Source: Styela clava (taxonomy: Eukaryota > Chordata > Ascidiacea > Stolidobranchia > Styelidae). Taken from it: 64,000 nucleotides of DNA. Positions 41,877 to 54,300 of this stretch are shown one piece after another. The stretch spans positions 8,246,001 to 8,310,000 of the forward strand of contig NC_135260.1 in assembly GCF_964204865.1 (NCBI RefSeq), given 5' to 3'. Made by a program: the position numbers and the translations under genes. The number at the start of each line of letters is the position of its first letter. The stretch's first letter is position 1. The notes beneath the pieces were generated by a model. It saw only the letters and a program-made list of their open reading frames with translations. It was not told where the DNA came from and ran no database searches.

Positions 41877-43110
41877 CAGGGGTGTGCAACCTTTTTACAG
41901 GCGGGCCAAATACAAGTAACTGGGTGAAACCGCGGGCCGCAATTAGAAACTCTACCAACGAAAGTCTCTGGATACAAAAATATTGTAGTTTTTATTCGGT
42001 ATTTCTGTTCTTTCTTCTTACCATGTGTACCTTAAAAGAATTCACTACCTGCGAACGGGTTTCTGTTATTTTGTTAAATTAATTTGTTTCAAGCCCCTTC
42101 GTAAGTAGAAAATTCCGTAAGTATGAACGCTCTTTACCTGAAAATATATTAACCCGTTCTAAGCCCCCACAAAACTCGGACATAATATTTCACTGGGCTA
42201 GGCGAAGGCCTTTAAGAGTGGGAGGAAGGCGGAGCAGGCGTTAAAGGTTTTAATTCTTAGAGAGAACGTAATGTGAGAAAATGAGCACACGCACATGAAA
42301 TTCAAAATTAGAATTAACTCTTCTTATTTTGCAGTTTAATTTACTTTTTTATATCATTTTCTCTAGTTTTAACTGTTACGCATATCATCACAATATGCTT
42401 TTAGATTTTGTGCCGAGGCCGCACAAAATATCTCCACAAAATTGAAATATACGTTAATAATAGTAAAATATTTTTAATCAAAAACATCCGTTACGTGTAA
42501 TAAGCACTTCAAGTCAGAGCTAATTCAATTCTTTCCATGTCAACTGTAATTTACTGCCGTGCCGCACACACGACCGCCTTCGATTACGATAAAAATGACA
42601 TAATTGTAAAATGTTTTAAATCGAAACGTTGACGGTGTCGCTGTGATATGTGCACCATATTCGGTATTCTCACAAACACGAAAAACGATATTGGAAATTC
42701 GCGATATTCGAATAATAAATTCGAATTGGATCTCTGTGCGTCACGCACTGCATTAAGTCAACCTAAAACTAGAGCTGCGTGCAGTTTTAACAGGCTTCCC
42801 GCGTAAAAAAAATTTGCATTTTATTGCTAGCTGAGAACTTCTGCACATTTGAGGTGAATTTCAAGTTTGTAGGACCAATTTGAAAAAATAATATTAATAA
42901 ATAAATAATAATAATAATAAAACACAGGAATACAATAGGTTCCCTGCTGACAAGCAGCGGGAAGCCTAATTAACAAATGTCACCACACGCGTTTTTTGTT
43001 TTCGGCCTTTCGCACGTTGAAAATCTTAAGTTAGCTGAAGCAATATTTTTACGAGAAGAATTTTTGTAGTTAGATTTTTTGCCTCCAAAGCCTTTCGTAG
43101 GTAGAGTTTC
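41877..43110. mobile_element. hAT-type non-autonomous transposon, copy 2 (inverse orientation)
   Basis: It starts caggggtgtgcaacc, then ggcgggccaaatac. It follows the reverse complement of 11951-13573 through several blocks: caagtaactgggtgaa, aagtagaaaattcc, gagcacacgc, aattcgaattgg and cacgcgttttttgtttt. The expected far terminus is not recognisable after about 43100, so it is truncated or diverged. It carries a nested insertion at about 42777-42968. Confidence 0.7.
42777..42968. mobile_element. Small palindromic insertion nested in hAT copy 2
   Basis: Copy 1 lacks this block between cctaaaa and acaaatgtcac. Inside, aggcttcccgc (42792-42802) and gcgggaagcct (about 42956-42966) are perfect inverted ends. 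An (aat)n tract lies near the right, with ggttccctgctg opposite cagcgggaa as a second hairpin. Confidence 0.55.
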
Positions 43111-45344
43111 TAGTGTAGTTGCAAGCACAATTTATTTTTATTTTTTCATTACACATTATCCCATCCGAGGGTGACGTGATGACGTGAAAAATACAAACAT
43201 AAGAACCGTGATAACGTGAAAAATACGATAAAATCTTAAGCTGTTGGTATGATTGATAATTTCGTATTGGGCGTGGGAAAATTGTGAGTATGAATCATCA
43301 AGTTTTCCCGCGAAAACCAAAACGATGTGTGAAATTGATTAGTGATCCATATCGATGATAACAATTTCATATTACATAGAAAGTCTACCAAATGCTTTCT
43401 GAGCAGTGCTATGGATATTGAAATAAATGAAGACCAGCACAATGAAAATAGAAAAAATTGAAGATGGCTTCGCAGTTTGTTTAAAAACATGCATATTATG
43501 GATATCACGACGTCAGACGTTGTGGTCACGGTCACGTCACGAGTTTTAAATGCCTTGGGCTAATATTGGCAATGAATAACACGATTATGTGGCAGAGTAC
43601 GAAAATTACATAATGTGAAATTTTGTGATTCATTCACCGCAGAAATATGTTTAATCACATATCGTAGTGAAAGAATTAATTTGATGACGTATAATTTTCG
43701 TAAGCGCGAAAAAAGCCAAAAATGTCTATTTTCAAGTGGTGTCGTAATCTGGAAAAATCTTATTCGTCTTATTCCGCAATGGGTTACTTACTTTTTAAGT
43801 AAACTACACCACCAGTATGGTATATGCATGCGGCATAGCAAATCTACCCTCGTCGTGTGTTTGCACTTTCGTCACAGTCTGACGATATGCGTATGCAAAA
43901 TGAAGTCCCTGGGGCTTTTCCATTTACGAAACTACAAAAATATGCATCAGCTACGTAGGTCAATAATTCTTACTGAAAAACCAATCGGGGACTCTTATCT
44001 CAGACATTTTACAACAAGTTGAAATAGAGCAAGTTACTGCAAAAACAGTGACGTATTTTGGTGTATTCTCAATATTTACCAATCGTCATCGCGACTATAA
44101 ATTTGGATTCTTTGTTTAATGTAGAGTAAGAAGATTAAGACATCAATTTCCCTCCTTACAACGGGTCGTACGTATTTGTACTTATGTGAGATCGGAAACT
44201 CATTTGCAATATTGTTTGCTTGGTGACGTTATACTAACAAAATAAAAATAACGATTATTACAATGAACTTGAAACATAAATAACAAATATGCGTACACAA
44301 GTATATTATTATGTACTGAAAACGCACCGATTTATTCATCCGAATAATATATATAAGTAGAGCGACTAACAAAACAATATTAAACATAAGAACACACGAA
44401 TTCAGCTAACTTTTTTAGTTCATTTTGAGAAATTCCTTTCACATGAGTCAAAAGTTCGAGATAAGGCCGCGCATGCGGTGCTTTATTTGTGAATGCCATT
44501 CGAATGAATCATATTCGGAAATAATTCATAAGTACCTTTAATCGCCATAGACAATCCCCTTGTTCAACAAATTCAACTTTTACAATCTTGTGGGATAAAT
44601 CCCGAAAAAAAAAACGCACAGCCCTAGAACGCCAATTGTTGTAGCCACAAACCACCATCGCCGAATCAGCATACACAATTAATATTATTTAAAATTGAGA
44701 AGTTTGTTTAATTATTCTGGTTATTTTTAGCGTCCTTTTCTAATTTCGTATTATCATTTTCGAAACTTTTGTTAGTTTTAAGGGTGAAACAAAATACACA
44801 TAGGCCTACTTTGTAAGAAATAAAAACACACATGTAAACACGGCAGGATGTCGAACCAAGTTTCATAATTATGTCCGGAAGCAAGACTGAACTTAAAAAT
44901 TGAAAAACGGGTGGAACGAATTATTATGTAAGGCAAAGTGAACGCGCTACGTGTTTGCGGTGTCGGGTATTTACAATTTGACATTAATATATTATTCACG
45001 CCGTTCATCTGAGTAGAAATAATAAGCATCGTAAGCGAGTTGGGTTAAAGAAATACGCAGTCAAGTTTTAGTTAAGGGATTTTAGTAATTCATGAAATTC
45101 TCAATATGTCGAAATATGCAATTTAAAATCCATTTTTTCCAAATATGCAATATTTGTACAATATTTAGATCCATTTTGGCGAGCAGTTTGAGAAAGGGCT
45201 ACAGAATACAGTGTAGGCTATATATGTAAATCAGCATAATATGCATTAACTAATAAAATATAAAAGTATGATGTTATAGTATTTTGTGTATTACCCAGTA
45301 AGAGTAAAACGTTTTACAAGTACAGTATTAAGGTGCCAAGCACA
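43111..45344. other. Intergenic, AT-rich, upstream of the DHFR-like gene
   Basis: No exon-like or repeat structure was recognised. The longest open frame (43615-44022) has no family features. The promoter of the DHFR-like gene should be near the right end; no TATA box stands out. Confidence 0.5.
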
Positions 45345-48300
45345 ATGAAAATACATTCTGTGGTCGCTTGTGACGATAACTGGGGGATTGCCAAAAACGG
45401 AACTTTGCCGTGGAAATTACCGTGAGTTCCTTGAAACATATTTTATTTTTCAATTAGATAAAGCGAAGACTTTCGCATTCTTAATATCTCTATAACTCTT
45501 CAACGGCCCTGCAGCTATGCGACGGAGTTAGGTGCACGAGCGACGACCACCTGATCAATTATTATATGCTAAGGGCAAAGACGCGAATAACGACGTATTT
45601 CTTTATTTTGGGCAAACAATCACGAAGTAAATGCACGTACTGTTTCAAGTGTAAAAATATCCACTAGATCGATATTTTTAGTCAGAGAAGACGCGGTCGG
45701 TGCGGAATCACGATCGCTATTTTTGTTCTGAGTGACGGCATTAACCAATATAGCATCGGTAGACTTCTACGGTTTGGTGTTTAAATGTCCCAGAAGAAAC
45801 ACCAGTGATAGAAATTACCGCTCTAAGAGATTTACTTCCTGTCGCACAAAATAAGCACCCACCGTTAAGCCTGACTTACGATGTCAAAAGGAGACAAATG
45901 ATACGTGAGCGAAAAAATAGGGTTTCCGCCATTGAACCGGCTTGAAGTGGATCGCACCACGGCCACACGAGACCTTCTTTACATATGATCTTCCTTGGGC
46001 AACTTGAAAAATAGTTTGTATCGTAATTTTGAAAGCATGAACCACACATAGAACACGCCTCATTGGTGCCAAAATATTTGCCAAGAGCTAGAACTTCAAG
46101 CGTATCTATTGAACACCGTTTAAAGCCAGTGCAGTCGCAGTATGAGTAATGCTGAGACAGATGCGCCGCAAATTGCCAAGCGATAAACCACAAGTGACAT
46201 CACAACCGAAGAGGTCACGTGACGAAAATATCTCATCGCCAGCAGCTAGTGAATTCTGAGGCCAATCTCTGATTGAAAGCATTTATCTATGCGGGATGGG
46301 CGTTCAACGTTGCCTGGGGGTAGTTTCATAGTCTATTGTGATTTTTGTAGTAAACTAATCATATAACGCACATCATAGTATTGGCTGACGTGACAGCGAC
46401 TGCACTGACGCTTCTTCGACTGCACTAAAGGCGTAGAAACAAAGAAAGGCTCGCGAGAGACGTCGACGACGCCCAATGCGCGAAGAACGGAGAAAATCCC
46501 ACGCGTAGCTCGTCTCTCTTTTATGCTCTCCCACTATTTTGATCTGTGTAGCGTAAGAAGAAATACAACGAGTCACGTAGGAAACGATATCAGCGTTGCC
46601 GGGTTTTAACAGCGAGGTCGGTTGTTACAAACCACAAGTTATGAGTTTTGTCAAATCGCGTGATAGTCATTTTCTTAGGTTTTGATTTAGAATATTTTTG
46701 AACATGGACGGAATAGGACCTGAGACAGTAAATTCTACGTTGTCACCGGCTGAGATTAACGAACTTTCTAAAATCGACAGCTGTCTTTTCGGTGACCGTG
46801 TTTTGGAGAAAGAGGATGAAGCGGCGAGACTGAAGGCACTGTTGAAAAAGGGGGTCGAGCATTACACCAAACTGGCCACTGAGACAAAAGACAATAAAGT
46901 ATTGTCAGGTCATCTCTGTAAACTGGGGCACTTTCATTTACTACTCGAAGACTACCACAAAGCCTTATCTGCTTACAACAAATACTACACTCTGCACCCA
47001 GATCATTGGAGAAATTCTGCTTTCTTGTATGGAGTTGGCATAGTTTATTATCACTTCAGTGCCTTTTCGTGGGCCACAAAGTTTTTCCAGCAATTGATTT
47101 ACAATGATCCATGCTTTCGAAAAGCAGGGGAAGTATTTTGCAGGTTGGGTCTAATCTTCAAAATAAGTGGCAGCCACGAAGCTGCTATCAAGCATTTTAA
47201 ACTTGCCCTCAGTGACCACCGTAGCAGTGGAATAAGTAGATGTGAAATAAAATTCCATCTGGGCCATTTATATGAAATTCAACAAAGATTTAATGAAGCT
47301 AAAACAGAATATGAAGACATATTGAAGCTTCCCCCAGCTCAACTTACAACTGCTGTGCAGGCAAATACTTTAAGACAGTTAGGATGGCTGTATCATACAG
47401 TAGAAGAATTTGATCCTGCAACGAGGTCACAGAAAGCACTGGAGTTACTGCAGAGATCTATTGAAATTGATTCAAACAATGGTCAAACATGGTACTTGCT
47501 GGGAAGGTATCATTCCAGCATGGGAAAAGTACATGATGCCTTTGTTTCTTATCGGCAGTCTATCGATAAGTCTGAAGCAAATGCTGATACATGGTGTTCA
47601 ATCGGGGTTTTATATCAAGAGCAGAACCAACCGATGGATGCTTTGCAAGCTTACATATGTGCTGTGCAGCTTGATAGAGGTCACGAGGCAGCATGGCGTG
47701 ACCTCGCTATATTGTACGAAGCATGTCAGCAACCTAAAGATGCTTTAGTTTGCTATATCAATGCACAAAGGTGCAAAGAAAATAAAAATGACGGTATTCA
47801 AAATCCTGAAGTTGCGGAGCGCGTAAAAGCGATAGAGCAAATAATTAAAGCACAAGACATGAATGGTCAACAAAATCATGGGAAAATACTGCCTTCCATT
47901 GAAGAGGCATGGACTTTACCAATTCCTGCTGAACTGACGCAGAGGCAAAGCGCATTTAAATGTTCTCCATCAGTAAAGCAAGATTCAAAGTCTTTTTTGA
48001 CCTCCAACCCATCAACGTTATCTTCAACCCCAGGTCACATAGTGAATCAAAACACTGATGAGGCAAAGTCTCCAATCCTAGAGCAGTCTTGCAGCTGGTA
48101 TCTAACACCACAACAACTGCAAGTAATGCATAACCTTCAATTGAATAAACCTCTTTTGACGCCAACTCAAACAATGGAACTCGAGAGACTGCAACACACT
48201 CACTTGCTGATGCTGGAACATCAGAAAAAACTGACAAAATCAACTGATGGTAATAATGTTTCGAAAACTGAAAATAAAACTGATGATACAGACTCCAGAA

Positions 48301-51300
48301 AGAACACTCTATTGCCTTCAATTACACAGCTTCAATCAGGCTCTAGCGACACAAATATCGATGTTGTCATAAGTTCGCCGAAAGAAATTGAGGAAACTTC
48401 TTTACAAGATTCTGAGATTCCAAATAGACCATTTCCACCGTTATTGACACCTTGTGGAATTTCAGAAACCATGCTGGCTCGTGAAGTCATCACGACATGT
48501 CGAAAAATCGTATCAAATCATACTGTTCCAACTGAACATTTATATTTAGATAAATGTCCTCCTCCAAATCGTACATCAACTCCACAACCATCTTTGTCAA
48601 AAGATAAGTTGTGTCCTCCCACACCAACAATTTATTTGGAAAATAAAAGAGACGCAATGTCTAAGGCTTTAGCTAATTTTTGCACACATCCTGGAAATCC
48701 TGTAACAGTTATCCGTGGGCTTGCTGCGGCACTAAAATTAGATCTGGGACTTTTTTCAACTAAAACTTTAGTTGAATGTAATGGTGATTGCCAGGTTGAA
48801 GTCAGAACCCAATTTCGGCAACCATCTGATGAAAACTGGGATGTAACTGGCCAGAAACGTGTATGGAAATGTGAAAGCAGTAGATCTTTTACAAGCATTG
48901 CAAAGTATGCGGAATATCAGGCAGCTACGTTTCAAGAGTCATTGAGGGAAGACACAAAAAAGCACCAGTCGTCAAGTACTGGTGGTGATGGGCACTCTCA
49001 CAAGGACCAGTCTATTGAAACTGACAAGTCAACAGATGCTCAAGGCATTAAGAAAAAGAATTTCAAAATAATTAAGTTTGGCACTAACATCGATTTATCA
49101 AATGAGAAAAAGTGGAGAGATCAGCTCCAAGAGCTGGCAAAATTGCCCTGGCTTTTTCGATTGGTGTCTGCTGGTAATATGTTAAGCCATGTTGGTCAAA
49201 CTATTCTTGGCATGAACACAATACAGTTATATATGAAGGTTCCTGGCTCTCGAACACCAGGCCATCAAGAAAATAATAACTTTTGTGCTTTGAACATCAA
49301 TATTGGCCCGGGTGATTGCGAGTGGTTTGCTACACCAGAGGAATATTGGGGAGTTATAGCCGAGTTGTGTGAACAAAATAATGTGGATTATCTATCTGGT
49401 TCGTGGTGGCCTATATTGGAGGATTTGTATAATAGAAACGTGCCAGTATACAGGTATATACAAAAACCTGGTGACCTTGTGTGGTTGAATGCCGGTACTG
49501 TACATTGGGTACAAGCGATTGGTTGGTGCAACAACATAGCTTGGAATGTTGGACTGATATCCGCATATCAATACCAAATGGCCGTTGAAAGATATGAATA
49601 CAATAAGCTGACAAAATACAAATCAATTGTACCTCTCATCCACTTAACATGGTACTTAGCACAACACATTCGTATTACCGATTTCAAGTTGTTTAAAATG
49701 TTGAAAACTTGTATGATGCGAACATTATGGCAAAGTCAAAAGACATTGGATACATTGAAGCAAAGTGGTATCAGTGCTGTTTGGCATGGCAAAGGAGAAA
49801 ATGAACCAGCACACTACTGTGAAATATGTGACGTGGAAGTATTCAATCTCCTCTTTGTGAGACAGATTCAAGGTAGCAATAGCCATCTGGTGTACTGTGA
49901 AGATTGTGCCAGAAAGGAAAGTACAAACTTGTCAGGCTTTGTTGTATTAACTCAATATCACATGGATGAGTTAATGACAATATATGACCAATTTACCTTA
50001 GCTACTAAACGAGTAAAAAAGACATAGTTGATGTGTTTAATGCCATGATTTTTATGAACACGATTGGGATTATAAACACCTTTGTTTGTGCATATAGGCA
50101 TATTTACCAAACATACCTTCATTTTTTGTGTAAATTGCATATTCAGGGAGAGGGATATATTTTCATGGGGTTTAAAGTTTTCTTTATTTTTTTTTGTAAG
50201 AATTTTAGAATGGTGATATATTGATCATGCCTCGACAATTAGTCTATAAAATTTATCTATGTCCAAAAGTTGTCCGATTTTTAAACTGTATCCCAAAATG
50301 ATAGTATATAACTTTACAGTGTAAAATCGCTATACATAGATAATTTGACAGAAAAAATTGCTTGACTGTCTTGTCATCTACGTGTCATTCAAATAAATTG
50401 ACTGCTTGAGTTTAAACATTCCCATTGTCAGTTCATGAAGTGGTGTCGAACAGCTCAAGTTGTTTGAAAAAACCTCGTTGATTGAGTCTATGATTCCTAT
50501 GTATTGCTTAGTATTTATAAAACACAATAGTTAATACTCTAGGAAAATGAGTCTTGTTTTATTAAATTATTAGTTAATATGAATATTTATTATTAACTGA
50601 CCTGAATTCGTGACTAGTATTTTGTAAAAAATGTTCCTTTAACTAATTTATTCCATAAATTACGGTTTTAATGATGTAGGAAATTTGTAGAAATACAGTG
50701 ATTCAATAAATTCTTGTACAGTAAAATCCCTTTTTGTAATTTTTTGATAATGTTCTGGTTTTTTGAATTACTCAGCATAATGTACAATGATATTTTTGTA
50801 CTTTTTAAATACTATTTAAATTGGCCTAATTTATACTACTTCTCGTGCTTGGGAGTGGACCGCTTGTATTAATAATTGAAAATTGCTATTTGTATCTTAA
50901 TTTTTCTTATCTGTGACATGTATTCATCAATAATAACGCCTTCCATATGCCCTTGTGGCTTGTGAATGTCTATAAATAATGTTTATAAGTCATGATGGTA
51001 TCATTATGTTGTTGATTATCTAGATTTTTGGTACTGTATTATACTTGTAGGCTTTGAATTTGACCTTAGGCGAATTGTGAATGTTGTGCGTTTTTCGTCA
51101 TAGGCATAGTTTCGTTATCAAATCCCCAGGGTCAAAAGCTGCAGAATCGCGGCACACAATTACCTCGTTAGAGAGCAACTAACAGCCATCATCTTCTACC
51201 TGATTTGTGTATTTTATAATTTTGCATAATATGCAATTATTCCATTCTTTCAGGAATTTGGCACTTGCATAGAATGTATACAAAACATACTGAATGACTG

Positions 51301-54300
51301 TAGTATTGTGTATCGCGGGTTTGCATGAATTGATGTCCCTATCGATAAGCTTGTATTGATTACGTTTTGACAGTTGATATTTTAACTGACAGTGTAGTAG
51401 TGCCGATGTGTAGGTCTCTGCACGATTTTATACTTAAATGTAAGCTACGTCCTATCATATTGATTATGAGGTTGTGTACTATTTTGATAATCGCATTTAA
51501 ACTGAGTTCTGAAACAAGCCATAATCAGATATAGCTTGGCTGGCCTCTGCTATTTTTAATGCTGTTTGTATATTGTTTCCCTTAAGTTTATGGTGAATTA
51601 ATCTTTCGTCCGGCTCTTTTCTCAAATCACACATTAGAATTAAAATACTTGGTAACAACTAATAAATTATAGAGATCTGCTTATTTTATTCTGGCATGGT
51701 CCTCATGTGCTTGATTAGCCTATGTATTATTATTCGTAAAAAATTGTATCATATTTTGTCAATGTCTCATAGTTTTCAAAAAACTAGTTCAAAATTTTCC
51801 GCTGTACTTCTCTCATCTTGCTTTTTTTATCAGTTATATCATATATAGTCATGGTTTTTGCTTAGATGGTTTCAAAAATTCCATTGGAAATTTTTTCCAA
51901 CTATTTGTTGTAGCATTGTTTTAAAAAATTCCTAAGAGTTTGGATCACTTCAAAAAAAATTTAATAATAACTCGAATGATAGTCAATATAATATTGAATA
52001 TCCAAAAAACGTAACTATGTGTCATACGGCTTTATTGTGTATTCAGAATTTGAAATGTATGGCATGAATTGCAAGACAATCTAGAATATAACAGAAATGA
52101 TTTCAGAACACTTTTTTTGTTAGATTAAAACTTAAAATCGGACTTAGAAAATATGCAGAACTCGTTATTTACCAGGTTACTTACATGGTGATGTCCAAAC
52201 ACTAGAAATACATGCCACAATTCAGTAAGGATTTTTCTGATTTTCCCATTCTGTTACAATATTTTTGCGCTCTCACCCTTTAACATATTTGGATTTGTAA
52301 AGTGGATTTTTTCAACTATTATGCGTCTCAGGCACGCAACAATCCGTGGTTCAGAGGTGTCTCCATAATTTTTTACTCTTTTCTATTTCGCTGACTTGAA
52401 GTTGGTTTCGTTACCGGTATATCATTAACACTTTGGTTCATTCTAATATTTTGTTCAGTACCATAAAAGTAATTGTTTGTCACTAGTTGTCAAATAAAAG
52501 ATTATTTGGAAAATTCGATGAACGTTTGTGGGGTGAAATCTACTTTTTACCGAATTGCTAAGAGTCTGGCTTCTTGTTGCAAGTTTTTCTGGATAAATTG
52601 AGTAATAAAATCGATTTGATCGCAACAACCAAAAGTAACAGCATTGGTTACAAATCAATCTGTCATCCCCCACTGCCTGTTTGCGTATTATAAAGTTGGC
52701 CAATTCAATTTTCTGCTTCAAATCAAGCTTGATTGGTATTCATGTGTGCGAATTGCATACACTAGGTATGTATAGCTGACTATTTTTGTTATGTGTGACT
52801 ATATCATCTGTTTCCTGTTTTTCATCTGGCTATTACTACTATTATGTTCTCTTTACTGTGTAAATGTTTTTTTACTTTTCATTTGAAACCTGTTTTTGGT
52901 AGGAAAATATATTTATTTGACAGGAAGTTGTACATGTTGTATTTAATGTCCTGCAGGACAATAATGATAATTTTCAACATGTTAACATGTTATAGAGGCC
53001 GCTAGGTTGTTAAAGATTGCGAAAATCATTCATTTTAGGCCAGAGCTGCCAATTCGCGACTGTTTACGTAAGCTTATTGGAGAAATTATGAGAAGGAAAC
53101 AAACCCAAAACACGCCCTCTAGGAATGTTCGTTTCCGTCTATTTATAAACCAGACAAAATAATGTTTGCTGAATTATTATATTAAACGGAGCATGGTATA
53201 TCATGGCACGCGGTTAACAAGCAGACTGTCCGACAATGCGATGTTTCGGAGTGGAAACAACCGTTGGTAAACACCATGTTTCACTTAATAAAACAGTATT
53301 CTTGCTGTGTGACACCGGCTTGTTGGCTTAGAAGTCTATTTCTCCCTTGGCGGCTAGTATTCAGCCGGCGTTACTCATTGCTGCGTCGTCGCGAACTGCA
53401 TAGTCAATCATTTACTATGATTAATCATATCAGGAATGATAGTAATGCAAATAATGTTTGATGTGGCGTGGCATTTGCATTCAATTGCGGAACGTTACAT
53501 AACTTTGTCACGTTTACAGACCTCGCTAAACTCGTATGTTGTTTGTCAGCGGTAGCCGGCATTGTCTTCTTCAACCTCCAGTCTAGGGGGAAAAAATTCA
53601 CATTTAATTGTAACCCATACCTTGTTGATGCCTGTCCTTAGTTTTACTGCTATGAAACTGTCGGCACGAATTCTAGTCCCAAAGGGGATACGCTGCCCAA
53701 ACGACGTACCTGTTTGGCTGTTTATGGAGTGGAAGTGGTGATCCCTCTACGGCCCATCAAATTGGGCCTAGGTCCATCAGACTATGGGTCGCGGCCCATC
53801 AAGTTGTGTAAAGGGACTGACTATTCACTTGGCTAACACGGACAGTCCCCGAACTCATATAATAGAACTATATTATGCAAATTCTGAACAAAATTTTGTC
53901 CTAACCCTAACATGGTACACATACTACAGGAGTATTCTTTTCTGTCGCCTGGTATTCTGCTTTATTTTATGAAGACTTGTCGTAAGAAAAAAGTTTGGTG
54001 ACATCACGCGTTTTTTTTTTCTAGTTCGAATATTGACAATTTTGTAAAAATTGAAAATTTTGGTAAAATAATTGAATTATTTCTGTTGGGGCCGCGGCCC
54101 ATAGCTTGATGGCCCACAGTGCGTGGGGCCCGATTAGATTTTGTGATCGTTGATGTGTACTTTATGCCTTTTGAAGTTTGTAAACATGTGGGCCTGAGGA
54201 ATAAGAGCGAAAGCTCAACTCTCTTTGTTATCACTGTCTGATTCTCTTTTGAAATGCTAAAAAAGTACCCACGCACTTTAAACTCGGCTCAGAAGATAAA

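Noticed and set aside
43615..44022. 135-codon plus-strand ORF
   Set aside because: Composition is not protein-like, no domain is visible, and no splice context or neighbour supports it.
45876..46193. 105-codon Cys-containing minus-strand ORF upstream of KDM6
   Set aside because: The Cys spacing fits no zinc-finger type I know, and an overlapping open frame exists. A divergent gene is possible but unsupported.
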